A program made the translations under genes and the position numbers. A stretch of 64,000 nucleotides of DNA from JAHBXE01 sp044222195 (GTDB taxonomy: Bacteria; Planctomycetota; Phycisphaerae; Phycisphaerales; UBA1924): contig JBGANS010000019.1 of the NCBI GenBank assembly GCA_044222195.1, positions 1 to 64,000 on the forward strand. Reading direction: 5' to 3'. Shown here piece after piece: positions 8,669 through 17,306 of the stretch (position 1 is the first letter of the stretch; every line of letters starts with the position of its first letter). Under the pieces are notes generated by a model. That model saw only the letters and a program-made list of their open reading frames with translations. It searched no databases and was not told the origin of the DNA.

Positions 8669-9931
8669 ATGAACCAGGACCTGCTTGCGCCGCCCAAGAT
8701 TGCGTTTCGGACGTTCGCGTGGACGGTGTCGGTCCTTGGGGGCGTGGCTATCGTTGGCGGCATCGCGGCGGGCGTGCTCGGGATGTACACGGGCGCGGAC
8801 CTGGCGTGGCGGTTGCCCATCGTGGCGGGGATCTGCGGGTTCACGATCTGGCTCTACGGTCGGCTGGTACGGTTCTCGACGTCGGCGCGGCCGGAGCGGA
8901 TGCCGTACATCCACGCGGCGATCAGCACGGCGGGCCTTGGCACGTTTTACACGGTGCTGTCGGTGATGCTCTACGGAACGGGCATCGCCGGCGGGATGGC
9001 GTACATGTGGATGATGCCGGCGGTCATCGGGGTGACGATTGCTCTCGGCGGCTTTGGCCGACGCGTGGGCGAATCCCTTCACTGTCCGACGTGCGAGTAC
9101 GAGTTCACGTTCGCGCCCGAGGATGCGCCGGAGCGCTGCCCTGAGTGCGCCACGCCGTGGCTGGGCCAACTGAAGAAAGGAAGGCGGCTTCGGTCGGCGC
9201 GGATGATGGCGGTGGGCGCCGGCCTCGCGATCGTGGGCATGGTCGCGCTTCAACCGATTTTCTGGCTGGCGCCGCTGGCGAAGGTGCTTCCGACTCCTGT
9301 TCTCTTCGCCGGGTTGTACGTCGAGCCCAAGAGCCTGTACACGGCGTGGGACGAGCTGGCCGCTCGGCCGCTGGCCAAACCGTGGATCGAGATCATGGCG
9401 AGGCGGGTCATCTCCAGCCGCAACCGCGATCAGTGGAACTCAAGTGGGAGCAAGTGGTTTGACGCGGTGGCCGCGGCGGGAAAGATGCCGGCGAACCTCA
9501 CCGACGAATACTTTCGGGAGTCTTTTCGGGCGAAGCTCATCGTCCCCGGAAGCATCCGCGCCGGCGAACCGTTCAGGGTGAAGCTGCGGGTGAGTCGCGC
9601 GGTTGACGGGTGGGCGACCAAGATCGGCGTGATGTTCGGGGGATACTCGATCGACGGGGGGCCCGCGGTCGGGCGGGCGCCGGAGGCGGCTTGGGGCTAT
9701 CAGCTCCGCCCGGAGGTTTTTTCGCTGCACCGCGATGTGTTTGAGCACACGCTGACCATTTCGAAGCCCGGTACGCATGGGATACGGGCGGTGTACTGGG
9801 TGATTGATCAACCTTCGTTCTGGGCGATCACGTGGGGGGCGGATCACGTACCGGTCAAGCCGGCGGGGGCGGTTTGGTTTCAGCGGGTTGAAGTCGAGCA
9901 GGCTCTCGACGTGAAGGAGTCAGTTCGATGA
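8669..9931 (+). CDS. Polytopic membrane protein with internal zinc ribbon, unknown function
   Basis: 420 residues from MNQDLLAPPKIAFRTF. Four hydrophobic segments fill residues 15-145 (TVSVLGGVAIVGGIAAGVLG, LPIVAGICGFTIWLYG, STAGLGTFYTVLSVMLYG, MWMMPAVIGVTIALGG). A zinc ribbon follows near residue 155 (HCPTCEYEFTF...RCPECATPWLG, Cys-x2-Cys twice), then another membrane segment (MMAVGAGLAIVGMVALQPIFWL). About 190 soluble residues at the C-terminus look beta-rich (RAKLIVPGSIRAGEPFRVKL). No enzyme motif is visible. The 3' end overlaps the end of the ChaN-like gene on the other strand by 12 bp. Function unknown; the ribbon next to a membrane bundle suggests a sensor or assembly role, but this is a guess. 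Confidence 0.75.
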   Translation: MNQDLLAPPKIAFRTFAWTVSVLGGVAIVGGIAAGVLGMYTGADLAWRLPIVAGICGFTIWLYGRLVRFSTSARPERMPYIHAAISTAGLGTFYTVLSVMLYGTGIAGGMAYMWMMPAVIGVTIALGGFGRRVGESLHCPTCEYEFTFAPEDAPERCPECATPWLGQLKKGRRLRSARMMAVGAGLAIVGMVALQPIFWLAPLAKVLPTPVLFAGLYVEPKSLYTAWDELAARPLAKPWIEIMARRVISSRNRDQWNSSGSKWFDAVAAAGKMPANLTDEYFRESFRAKLIVPGSIRAGEPFRVKLRVSRAVDGWATKIGVMFGGYSIDGGPAVGRAPEAAWGYQLRPEVFSLHRDVFEHTLTISKPGTHGIRAVYWVIDQPSFWAITWGADHVPVKPAGAVWFQRVEVEQALDVKESVR

Positions 9932-10882
9932 AGGCGCCGGGCCGACGTAGACGACGTAGTCGCCGCGGCCGGTGTCTTCTTCGCGAAGGGATGGGCTATT
10001 TGCATCCACGACGCTCACGGTGAGCACGCGCGTGCCTGGGCGCATCTTGAGCACGGCCTGGGGCGTACCGCCGAAGTAGTCGCTGTGGAACCGGCCGATG
10101 ACGTGGAACACGGGCCTGTTGCCGGCGTCGGCGGCGCGGGCGATGCTCTCTCCCATGGTCCAGTCCCAGAGGTATTGAGGGCGGAACGCCTTGTCGAGGG
10201 CGGCCTTCCTGTCCTCCTCGCTCATCGGCGGAGGTTCTTTGCCGTCCTTGGTCTTGGGCGCGCCGTGCTGGCCCACGGTCCGCCCGATGATCTTGTCGAA
10301 GTCGTCGCGGTAGCGGCCCTCGGGCGGCGCGGCCGGGACCTTGAACAGACGCTGCTGCTCGGCGGTGAGAGAGTTCAGCGCGGCGTAGTCCTTGCCTCGC
10401 AGGTAGCGGATCACGGCCCAGGGTGTGTTTGCCGCGATGACGGGGCGGCCGAGCTCCTTGGCGCGTTCGACCATCATCTTGTGTGATGGCGGGTAGTTGC
10501 CGGGTTTGCGGCCTGCGCGTTTTTCGAAGGTGGGCTCATCCGTGAGACCTTTGAGGTAGTCGTCCAGCCGGGTCTGGTCGTCGCGTTCAAAGAACTCGAG
10601 GCTCAGGGCGGCCTTTGGCGCAGCGCCGGAGACATCTTCCCACAACGCGGCGGCCCACGGCAGGCCGACCGGGTGGCCGTGGTTCTCGCCGATGATGACA
10701 ACATCCATCGCGGCGGCGTGCTGGACGAGGCTGGACCACTCCACGCGGTCACCGGAAGCGCCGTCGAAGACCGTGAGCGTGCGGGCCTCGGTGAGCGGCA
10801 TGTCCGGGACGGTGTGCACCTTGGGGGCTGAGCTGCAACCGGCGATCAGGCCGGCGAACGCGAGGGTGAGAAGTCTGTACAT
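9920..10882 (-). CDS. ChaN-like (haem-binding uptake, Tiki superfamily) lipoprotein
   Basis: 320 residues beginning MYRLLTLAFAGLIAGCSS, a lipoprotein signal with lipobox LIAGC (Cys16). The body starts with MDVVIIGENHGHPVGLPWAA, the GE(N/T)H signature of the ChaN/DUF399 family. ALSLEFFERDDQTRLDDYL follows, and later RPVFHVIGRFHSDYFGGTP provides the second conserved His-rich motif. In characterised relatives these residues bind iron-porphyrin at the outer membrane. The start at 10882 gives a compact lipoprotein; the frame stays open much further upstream only as the antisense shadow of the aldolase gene. Divergent from the aldolase gene by 87 bp. Confidence 0.83.
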   Translation of the reverse strand: MYRLLTLAFAGLIAGCSSAPKVHTVPDMPLTEARTLTVFDGASGDRVEWSSLVQHAAAMDVVIIGENHGHPVGLPWAAALWEDVSGAAPKAALSLEFFERDDQTRLDDYLKGLTDEPTFEKRAGRKPGNYPPSHKMMVERAKELGRPVIAANTPWAVIRYLRGKDYAALNSLTAEQQRLFKVPAAPPEGRYRDDFDKIIGRTVGQHGAPKTKDGKEPPPMSEEDRKAALDKAFRPQYLWDWTMGESIARAADAGNRPVFHVIGRFHSDYFGGTPQAVLKMRPGTRVLTVSVVDANSPSLREEDTGRGDYVVYVGPAPSSN

Positions 10883-10969
10883 GCGGCAAGCGTACCCATC
10901 CGTTGACGGCAGCGTCCGCGCATGGCGGCGAGCGCATCGGGGCTCGGCGAAACCCGCATACCCTTGGCC

Positions 10970-12016
10970 ATGGACCCCATCATCGATCTTCGTTCCGACA
11001 CGGTGACCCGCCCCACTCCTGCCATGCGCAAGGTCATGGCCGAGGCCGAGGTGGGCGACGATGTGCTTGGGGATGACCCCACCGTCATCCGCCTGCAGGA
11101 ACGGGTGGCCGAGTTGATGGGTAAGCCGGCGGCGTGTTTCGTGCCGTCGGGCACCATGGCCAACCAGACCTCCATACGGGCGCACACCGAGCCGGGCGAT
11201 GAGATCATCGCCCACTCCGACAGCCACATCATCAACTATGAGACGGGGGCACCCGCCGCGCTCTCGGGGGTGATGATCCGCACGATGTCGGGCGACCGGG
11301 GGCTGTTTGACGCCGACCAGGTTGATGCGCTTGTGCGGCCTGACTCGCTTCACTTTCCCCACTCCAAACTCGTGGTGATCGAGAACACGCAGAACCGCGG
11401 CGGCGGGGCGGTCTGGCCCATTGAGCAGATCAAGCGCGTCACGGCCAAGGCCCGCCAGTACAACCTCAAGCTTCACCTCGACGGCGCGCGGGTCTGGAAC
11501 GCGTGCGCCAAGACAGGCCACAAGCCCGTGGATTACGCCAAACACTTTGACACCATCTCGTGCTGCTTTTCCAAGGGTCTCGGCACACCGGCGGGGTCGG
11601 CTGTTTCCGGGGATGCCGCGACCATCGCCCGAGTGTTCCGGTTCCGCAAGATGTTCGGCGGGGCGATGCGGCAGGCGGGGATTCTTGCCGCCGCGGCGCT
11701 CTATGCGCTGGATCATCATCGTGAGCGGCTGGTGGAAGATCACGAGAACGCGGCACGCCTGGCGGAGGGAATCGCTGATATCCCGGGGGTCTCGATCCCG
11801 ATGCCGGTGGACACGAACATGGTGTTCATTGATGTGGATCGGCGGCACGGTACCGGCGCGGAGGTGTGCGCCAAGCTCAAGGCCCTCCATGTCTGGGCGC
11901 TGCCGACGATGCCCCAGCGTATTCGCATGGTTGTTCATCTGGATGTGACGCGGTCGATGATCGATCGCGCGATCGACGCCATCGGGCGGACGCTCGGGGC
12001 GCGAGTGTCTGTGTGA
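10970..12016 (+). CDS. ltaE: Low-specificity L-threonine aldolase
   Basis: 348 residues starting MDPIIDLRSDTVTRPTPAMR, the family's usual opening. PLP enzyme of fold type I cleaving L-threonine (and allo-threonine) to glycine and acetaldehyde in the cytoplasm. Visible motifs are VGDDVLGDDPT, the substrate-binding SGTMANQ near residue 60, the cofactor-contacting HLDGARVWNA near 169-178, and FSKGLGTPAGSA with the Schiff-base lysine at position 202. Length matches the family. A start 16 codons earlier is possible but would run into the divergent promoter region. Monocistronic by spacing. Confidence 0.93.
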   Translation: MDPIIDLRSDTVTRPTPAMRKVMAEAEVGDDVLGDDPTVIRLQERVAELMGKPAACFVPSGTMANQTSIRAHTEPGDEIIAHSDSHIINYETGAPAALSGVMIRTMSGDRGLFDADQVDALVRPDSLHFPHSKLVVIENTQNRGGGAVWPIEQIKRVTAKARQYNLKLHLDGARVWNACAKTGHKPVDYAKHFDTISCCFSKGLGTPAGSAVSGDAATIARVFRFRKMFGGAMRQAGILAAAALYALDHHRERLVEDHENAARLAEGIADIPGVSIPMPVDTNMVFIDVDRRHGTGAEVCAKLKALHVWALPTMPQRIRMVVHLDVTRSMIDRAIDAIGRTLGARVSV

Positions 12017-12153
12017 TCTCGAACATCCGGCTTCCGGCCGGGCGGTGGTTGTCCGGAAGGTGTGTCAGATTGGGCGGAACCGGGACGCGGTATCGGACGC
12101 AAAACGCGTCCCGCGTGTGAAGTCGGCGGCCGGTTCACTCGAAGACGATCGGT

Positions 12154-12372
12154 ATGGGACTTTGGTTCATCATCGTCAACGGCCTGATCGGCACGACCGG
12201 GTCCTACCTGGTTTTCAAGAAGTTCCGCCATCTCGGCCTGCTGCTGGCGGGGCTGTGCTGCGTGATCGGATCCATCTGGTCGGGGATTGACAGTGAATGG
12301 ATGCCGATGATGGGGCTGACGGCGATCGGGGCCTTGCTCGCCCGCCTGGTGGGCAATCCACTCGAGCTTTGA
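12154..12372 (+). CDS. Small membrane protein, unknown
   Basis: 72 residues, nearly all hydrophobic: MGLWFIIVNGLIGTTGSYLV, HLGLLLAGLCCVIGSIWSG and MMGLTAIGALLARLVG form three likely membrane segments. It lies between the aldolase gene and the DUF6263-like gene on the same strand. There is no recognised family. The clean hydrophobic pattern and its own stop just before the next gene argue that it is real, but it could be a chance frame. Confidence 0.55.
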   Translation: MGLWFIIVNGLIGTTGSYLVFKKFRHLGLLLAGLCCVIGSIWSGIDSEWMPMMGLTAIGALLARLVGNPLEL

Positions 12373-12428
12373 AACCTTCGGCCGGCGAACTGCTATACAA
12401 GACACGAAGCCCTGTTCGGAGATGCACC

Positions 12429-13451
12429 ATGAAGCCCACCTGGCCAGTCCTCGCCGCGGCACTCTCCATGACCAGCGCCACGTTCGCCCAGTCCGGCGGC
12501 GGGGGCAACCCCAGCTTCACACAGCCTACGGACAAGCCCAAGTCCACGGTCCGCGTGGATGACCGGATCGACCTTCGCCCTCGGTTCGAACGGGGCCAGA
12601 CGATCAAGCTGAAGATGGAGGTCGTCAACTCGGCCACGCAGCCGGCGATCGAGATCGACCCGCTGGATGACCCGGAGCAGAAGCCAGCGCCCAAGAAGAA
12701 GCCCGCGAGCTCGAAGCCGGCGGCGAAGCCCGACCTCGAAACGACGCGGAGCAAGATCGACTTCGGCATCGTTCTCAACGTGAAGGATGTCACGACGGCC
12801 GGCGTCGCGACGGTGGACATGGTTTTCCAGACGGTCAAGGTCTCGGTTGACGGGCCGGGGATGAAAGAAGAGTTTGACAGCACGAAGCCGGCGAAACCGA
12901 CCAAGGCCGGCGAGGTGGATGTCATCGGCACGGTCCTGCGTCCGCTCGTGGGTTCGACGTTCACCATGACGATCGACCGTGCGGGAAACATCTCGAACAT
13001 CTCCGGCGGCGATGGGTTTGCGATGTTGGGCCAGGTCACTCCGGGAGCGGGCGGGGCGGGTTCACTGCCGCAGGTGTTCGGCCCCATCTTCAACATCCGT
13101 CAGGGCGACGGCTTTGCGCGCGTCGGCGAGACGTGGGAAAACACCGACAAGCTCAACTCCGGACTGATGGGTGACTTCAAGATGTTCACCAAGCACACGC
13201 TTCAGAGCATGTCGGGCAAGGATGCCAAGCTCGCGATGCAGGGGCGGATCGAGCCCGGGTCGCTGGCGCCGGGGTCGTCCACATTCCAGATCAAGGACTC
13301 GACGTACACCGGGAAGTACACGTGGGACACGGCCCGGGGCATGATCCGGGACATGTCCACTCGCATGTCCGTCTCGGTGACTCACCAGCTCCAGGGAACG
13401 CCGGTGGATGTCAAGTCTGAGACCACCACGCGGGTTTCCCGCGTCGATTGA
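12429..13451 (+). CDS. Secreted DUF6263-like protein
   Basis: 340 residues with signal peptide MKPTWPVLAAALSMTSATFAQ, so exported to the periplasm. After a Gly- and Lys/Pro-rich linker (DPEQKPAPKKKPASSKPAAKP) comes a beta-rich domain with repeated strands (FGIVLNVKDVTTAGVATVDM, VLRPLVGSTFTMTIDRAG, TFQIKDSTYTGKYTWDTARG). The overall layout resembles DUF6263-type proteins that I recall as common in planctomycetes; this is from memory and not checked. No catalytic residues stand out. The ATG at 12429 opens the signal peptide; 56 bp separate it from the small membrane gene. Confidence 0.72.
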   Translation: MKPTWPVLAAALSMTSATFAQSGGGGNPSFTQPTDKPKSTVRVDDRIDLRPRFERGQTIKLKMEVVNSATQPAIEIDPLDDPEQKPAPKKKPASSKPAAKPDLETTRSKIDFGIVLNVKDVTTAGVATVDMVFQTVKVSVDGPGMKEEFDSTKPAKPTKAGEVDVIGTVLRPLVGSTFTMTIDRAGNISNISGGDGFAMLGQVTPGAGGAGSLPQVFGPIFNIRQGDGFARVGETWENTDKLNSGLMGDFKMFTKHTLQSMSGKDAKLAMQGRIEPGSLAPGSSTFQIKDSTYTGKYTWDTARGMIRDMSTRMSVSVTHQLQGTPVDVKSETTTRVSRVD

Positions 13452-13511
13452 CCGTTATCGGATTGGGCTTTGTTCAAGCCGCGTCGCCCTCGTGTCGATC
13501 CGTGTCGGATC

Positions 13512-13898
13512 ATGACGCAGTCATTCGAAATGCCGCCGCAACTGACCGCCACGCAGAAGAACGCACGGCGTGCCGGGCGCGTCCGTTGCCAGTGGACTCT
13601 GTGCAATCTCGGCGATGTGCTGGATGTATCGAGCACGGGGATGCGCGTGAACTGTCGCCGGAAGCCTGCGGCGCCTGTCGGGTCAAAGGTTGCGGCGGTG
13701 ATCGAGGGACATGATGGTCCCTTTGACGTATCCGGGAAGTTGGTGTGGAAGAAGAAGTCCGGGTTCTTCCGGTGGATGATCGGTGTTGAGTTTGATGAAC
13801 TGACGCCCGCGGCGAAGAAGGGGCTGAGTCTGCTTGCCCGGGCGTCGCTCAGCAACGACACGATCGCGGCGCAGGATCGGGTTCGCCGGTCGGCCTGA
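13512..13898 (+). CDS. PilZ-domain c-di-GMP-binding protein
   Basis: 128 residues, a stand-alone PilZ domain. The two ligand-binding motifs are intact: RRAGR (RxxxR) near residue 20 and DVSSTGM (D/NxSxxG) near residue 38, with the expected hydrophobic strands after them (VAAVIEGHDGPFDVSGKLVW, GVEFDELTP). It should bind cyclic di-GMP and relay it, plausibly to motility or surface properties; the flagellar genes at the right end of the window give a possible target but there is no direct link. Start at 13512 chosen because the frame upstream is non-conserved-looking; an in-frame start 14 codons earlier exists. Confidence 0.85.
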   Translation: MTQSFEMPPQLTATQKNARRAGRVRCQWTLCNLGDVLDVSSTGMRVNCRRKPAAPVGSKVAAVIEGHDGPFDVSGKLVWKKKSGFFRWMIGVEFDELTPAAKKGLSLLARASLSNDTIAAQDRVRRSA

Positions 13899-13921
13899 TC
13901 TTCCGCGTCGCACACATTCTT

Positions 13922-14956
13922 CTATTCGGTCAACGCGAGCATTGCGAACGTGGCGAGCCAGTGCTCGCCGGCGTAGTCGCCGGTGACGTGCGGGAGCGCG
14001 GCGTCGACGTGGGTCTGAAACGCTTCCTGCGCGAGGGCGCGGCGGGGGTCCGATTCGGGCAACGCGGTTGCGAGCGATCGCCAGCACCAGGCGCGGCTGA
14101 GATTGAGGCCGTCAAGGTGGGTGATGTGGCCGTCGGTGCGGTCGCTGACGAAGGCGGGCTGGAAGAGGGTCGCGGGCTCGCGCTTGGCGAGGTTTGGGAA
14201 GAAGCTGTTGAACCAGGGGAGGAACTCCGCCGCGGGAAGGATGCGGCGGATGAGTTCGGCTTCGCACAGACCTGGCGAGAGGAAGTCGGAGCCGTCGGGC
14301 TCCCACGCGGGGTAGTTCTGGTCTTTGAAGTACCAGGCGCGGGCCTTGTCGCGGATAGCCGTTTCGAGTTCTGTATGGCCGGCGATGGTGGCGTAGTCGA
14401 TGGAGAGGGAGAGCGCGAAGGCGGTGTTGTGGTGTGTGCCGACGCGGATCGGATATGTCGCTTTGGGGAGATACTTGAGGAAGCGGTCGACGAAGGCTTT
14501 GGTGAGCGGCTCGAGCGTGGAATCCCAGCGGGCGAGTGCCGCGGCGTTTTCGGGGCTGAGTTTGGCTCTCTTGGCGGCCCGCAGCTCGGCGGCGAGCTTG
14601 AGGAGCCAGGCCCAGCCGTAAGGGCGCTCGAAGGTCTCGCGCTGTTTGCGGGAGAGGTATTCGACTTCGGTGGCGACGGCGGCATCGGTGAAGCGTTTGT
14701 CGAGAAGATCGCGGAGTTCGGCGGCCTGGGCGAGGTGGGGGTAGTTGCGGAGGGCGCGGATGAGGAGCCAGTGGCCGTGGACGGAGGAGTGCCAGTCGTA
14801 GGAGCCGTAGAAGATGGGATGGAGATCGCGGGGAGACTTGATTTCGGCCGCGTCATTCATGACGTGGTCGAGCTTGTTGGGGAACTCGCGGTCGATGTGG
14901 GTGAGGACGAAGGCGACGAAGTGATCGATGAAGTTGTCGGGGGAGCGGGTGGGCAT
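13922..14956 (-). CDS. DUF2891 family protein
   Basis: 344 residues from MPTRSPDNFIDHFVAFVLTH. Recognisable features of DUF2891 are HPIFYGSYDWHSSVHGHWLL near residue 47, PYGWAWLLKLAAEL, a central YPIRVGTHHNTAFALSLSID, and AWEPDGSDFLSPGLCEAELI. This predicts an alpha/alpha-toroid, glycosidase-like cytoplasmic protein; activity is not established for the family as far as I know. A start 21 codons upstream would translate the heptamer tandem repeat and is rejected. It faces the PilZ gene tail to tail. Confidence 0.85.
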   Translation of the reverse strand: MPTRSPDNFIDHFVAFVLTHIDREFPNKLDHVMNDAAEIKSPRDLHPIFYGSYDWHSSVHGHWLLIRALRNYPHLAQAAELRDLLDKRFTDAAVATEVEYLSRKQRETFERPYGWAWLLKLAAELRAAKRAKLSPENAAALARWDSTLEPLTKAFVDRFLKYLPKATYPIRVGTHHNTAFALSLSIDYATIAGHTELETAIRDKARAWYFKDQNYPAWEPDGSDFLSPGLCEAELIRRILPAAEFLPWFNSFFPNLAKREPATLFQPAFVSDRTDGHITHLDGLNLSRAWCWRSLATALPESDPRRALAQEAFQTHVDAALPHVTGDYAGEHWLATFAMLALTE

Positions 14957-14996
14957 GGGGGATGGTACCCGTGGGAGATTTGGGGACGGGGAAGGG

Positions 14997-15038
14997 AAAT
15001 GGCAAATAGCAAATGGCAAATCGCAAATTCGAAATGCA
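14997..15038. repeat. Heptamer tandem repeat, six AAATNNN units
   Basis: Six consecutive 7-mers, AAATGGC, AAATAGC, AAATGGC, AAATCGC, AAATTCG, AAATGCA. It is AT-rich compared with its surroundings and lies 40 bp upstream of the DUF2891 start, between that gene and the patatin gene. Confidence 0.85.
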
Positions 15039-15060
15039 GGACATGGTGCGTTTGGTGGTT

Positions 15061-15098
15061 TGCGCTGGCTTCTCGGAGCTTGTGTCCAGTACTACCCG
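15061..15098 (+). repeat. Copy A of a 38-bp direct repeat beside the patatin gene
   Basis: Begins TGCGCTGGCTTCTCGGAG and includes TGTCCAGT. It matches copy B at 16412-16449 in 29 of 38 columns by eye, in the same orientation. It lies 24 bp past the patatin stop codon. Confidence 0.6.
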
Positions 15099-15122
15099 CG
15101 AAAGGCGGAGGAGGCGGCCGCG

Positions 15123-16364
15123 TCACCGGCTTGGCGGAACAAACGGGGAGTGGAGGTCTTCGATTTCGTCGAGTTCGAGGAAGCCTGGTGGTGAGTGATG
15201 CCACTCGGCTTTGGTCTTGCCGAGCTGGTACCCGACGTCGAAGAGTTTGCGCATGTAGACGGGGTCGAAGGCTTCTTTGGAGGGTTCGCGGAAGGTGGCG
15301 GGGATGAAGGCGAGGCGGTAGGCGACGCCGTCGCGTTTGCAGCTGAGGTAGATGCGGTAGAGGTCGCCGAGGCCCTGGGTCTGGATGAGGCTGCTGATGG
15401 CGCGCTGGGCGATGGTGAGGGTTTGCGGGCGGGTTTCGGCCCATTCGGGGTCGAGGCGGCCGTTGCGGAGGATGTAGGCGGTGCGGTCGCGCTTGGCGTT
15501 GACGGTGGAGACGAACTCTCGCAGTTTGAACGCGGGCGGGAAGATGAAGACCTGCGTGGTGGCGCCGCCGTCGACGTGCATTTCCTGGTGGGGCGAGCCT
15601 TCCATGGGAATGTCGAGCAGGACGGGAGGGAAGAAGGCGGGGATCGCGGATGAGGCGATCATGAGGTCGAGGACGAGCTTGCGGCTTTCGGGCTTTGCGG
15701 CCGCGGCGATGGCGCCGAGGTTCCAGACGACGGGGCGGCCGGCGTCGAGGTTGGTGGTGCCGATGAGGAGGAGTCGGCCCTTGGCGTCCTCGGCGGCGAG
15801 GCGGCGGATGAAGTCGTCGGTGACGAATTTTTCGAGGAGGCGGCGGAGGGGCGTGGTGTCGGCCATGGCGTCGCCGAGGAGAGCCTGGACGAGCGGGCGG
15901 TTGATCATGATGTCGCGCGTGCGGATGGTGGTGTAGACCTCGCGGAGGACGTGGTCGTACTCCGGGCCGGCGAAGACGAAGGGCGCGATGAGGGCACCGG
16001 TGCTGACGCCGGTGATGACGTTGAACTCCGGGCGGGAGCCGGCGTCGGTCCAGCCGCAGAGGAGACCGGCGCCGAATGCGCCGTCTTCGCCGCCGCCGGA
16101 GATCGCCAGGTAGGCGATGGAGGGGGCGAGGCCGGGCTCGCCGCGGGAGGCGCGGTAGGCACGTTCGCGGACGATGGTCTCTTTAGCGACTTCGAGGAAG
16201 GCGGGATCATCGCCGATGTCACCCCACCAGCGGACGCGCTCGAAGCCGGGGATCGTCGCGAGGTTCTCGCGGCCAAAGGGGACGGCGGGGCGGCGCTCGC
16301 GGGAGACGCAGGAGGGGAGGAGGAGGAGAGTGAGGAAGAGAATGGTGAGGTGACGCGGGGACAT
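15123..16364 (-). CDS. Patatin-like phospholipase lipoprotein
   Basis: 413 residues starting MSPRHLTILFLTLLLLPSC, a lipoprotein signal with Cys19. The patatin fold is complete: glycine-rich oxyanion loop AISGGGEDGAFGAG (residues 88-100), nucleophile elbow ITGVSTGA with Ser121 in GxSxG, and the catalytic Asp in HVDGGATTQ near residue 265. It should hydrolyse acyl esters at the envelope; the natural lipid is unknown. It ends IEDLHSPFVPPSR. An in-frame ATG 10 codons earlier would weaken the signal peptide. The gene is framed on both sides by copies of a 38-bp direct repeat. Confidence 0.88.
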   Translation of the reverse strand: MSPRHLTILFLTLLLLPSCVSRERRPAVPFGRENLATIPGFERVRWWGDIGDDPAFLEVAKETIVRERAYRASRGEPGLAPSIAYLAISGGGEDGAFGAGLLCGWTDAGSRPEFNVITGVSTGALIAPFVFAGPEYDHVLREVYTTIRTRDIMINRPLVQALLGDAMADTTPLRRLLEKFVTDDFIRRLAAEDAKGRLLLIGTTNLDAGRPVVWNLGAIAAAAKPESRKLVLDLMIASSAIPAFFPPVLLDIPMEGSPHQEMHVDGGATTQVFIFPPAFKLREFVSTVNAKRDRTAYILRNGRLDPEWAETRPQTLTIAQRAISSLIQTQGLGDLYRIYLSCKRDGVAYRLAFIPATFREPSKEAFDPVYMRKLFDVGYQLGKTKAEWHHSPPGFLELDEIEDLHSPFVPPSR

Positions 16365-16411
16365 GGGACAAGGATACAAGGAGGTGAAGGTCACGGATGG
16401 ATGGGCGTCGC

Positions 16412-16449
16412 TGCACTGGCCACTCAGAGCCTTTGTCCAGTGCCACCGG
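16412..16449 (+). repeat. Copy B of the 38-bp direct repeat beside the patatin gene
   Basis: Begins TGCACTGGCCACTCAGAG and includes TGTCCAGT, direct copy of 15061-15098 with nine mismatches. It lies 48 bp upstream of the patatin start and 2 bp beyond the uppS stop codon. Confidence 0.6.
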
Positions 16450-16451
16450 AT

Positions 16452-17297
16452 TCAAGTTGTGGAATCGAGCCCACCGAAGCGGCGGCGGCGGGAGGCGAAG
16501 GCGCGGATGGCTTCGTGGAGCTGGGGGCGGCCGAAGTCGGGCCAGTAGGTGTCGGTGATGTAGAGCTCGGCGTAGGAGATCTGCCAGAGGAGGTAGTTGC
16601 TGATTCGCATTTCGCCGGCGGTGCGGATGAGGAGGTCGGGGTCGGGGAGGCCGGCGGTGTAGAGGTTGTTTGAGAAGGTGGCTTCGTCGATGTCGGCGGG
16701 ATTGAGGGTGCCGGCGGCTGCGGCGTGGGCGATGCGGCGGGCGGCGTCGACGAGTTCGACGCGGGAGGAGTAGTTGATGGCGAGGCAGAGTGTGGGGCCG
16801 GTGCAGTGGGCGGTGGCGGATTCGACGTCTTCGATGGCGCGGATGACGGAGTCGGGGAGGGAGCCCTCGCCGCTGGGGCCGGGCGTGCGGCGGCCGATGA
16901 CTTTGAAACGGATGTTCTCTCGCTTGAGGTGGTCGCGTTCCCCTTCGAGGTAGGTCATGCAGAGCTGCATGAGGGCGTCGACTTCTTCCTTGGGGCGTTT
17001 CCAGTTTTCGAGGGAGAAGGAATAAAGCGTGACAACGCGGACGCCGAGCTTGCCGCACTCGTCGACAATTTCACGGACGGCGCCGGCGCCGGCGCGGTGG
17101 CCGAGCATGCGCGGGAAGCCGCGGGATTCTGCCCAGCGGCCGTTGCCGTCCATGATGATGGCGATGTGGCCGGGGATGCGTTCAGGGTGGACATCGGGAA
17201 GGCGGCCGAGCGGGTCGGCCTTGGGGTTGCCGCGACGCATGCGCTCGATGGCGGCGAGGGCGGAGGGATCGGAGGCGTGGGGTGAAACGCTGGTCAT
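16452..17297 (-). CDS. uppS: Isoprenyl transferase (undecaprenyl diphosphate synthase)
   Basis: 281 residues. Cis-prenyltransferase that extends farnesyl-PP with isopentenyl-PP to make the C55 carrier for cell-envelope polymers. Signature sequences are all present: HIAIIMDGNGRWAESRGFPR with the catalytic Asp, GHRAGAGAVREIVDECGKLG, VTLYSFSLENWKRP, and C-terminal DLLIRTAGEMRISNYLLWQ. ATG 17297 gives MTSVSPHASD; a GTG at 17312 overlaps the upstream GxxExxY stop codon as GTGA. Neither start has a Shine-Dalgarno sequence because the sequence in front is the end of an inverted-repeat arm, so re-initiation from the upstream gene is likely. The purA gene lies upstream in the same direction. Confidence 0.93.
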   Translation of the reverse strand: MTSVSPHASDPSALAAIERMRRGNPKADPLGRLPDVHPERIPGHIAIIMDGNGRWAESRGFPRMLGHRAGAGAVREIVDECGKLGVRVVTLYSFSLENWKRPKEEVDALMQLCMTYLEGERDHLKRENIRFKVIGRRTPGPSGEGSLPDSVIRAIEDVESATAHCTGPTLCLAINYSSRVELVDAARRIAHAAAAGTLNPADIDEATFSNNLYTAGLPDPDLLIRTAGEMRISNYLLWQISYAELYITDTYWPDFGRPQLHEAIRAFASRRRRFGGLDSTT

Positions 17298-17306
17298 GAC
17301 AAAAGA

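Noticed and set aside
10883..11938. Long upstream extension of the ChaN-like frame
   Set aside because: It is antisense to the threonine aldolase gene and lacks protein-like composition; the lipoprotein signal sets the start at 10882.
14997..15038. Possible CRISPR-like array
   Set aside because: Units are 7 bp with no spacers and no cas genes; a simple tandem repeat.
13961..15307. 448-codon plus-strand frame
   Set aside because: Shadow of the DUF2891 gene; Gly/Glu/Val-rich with no domain.
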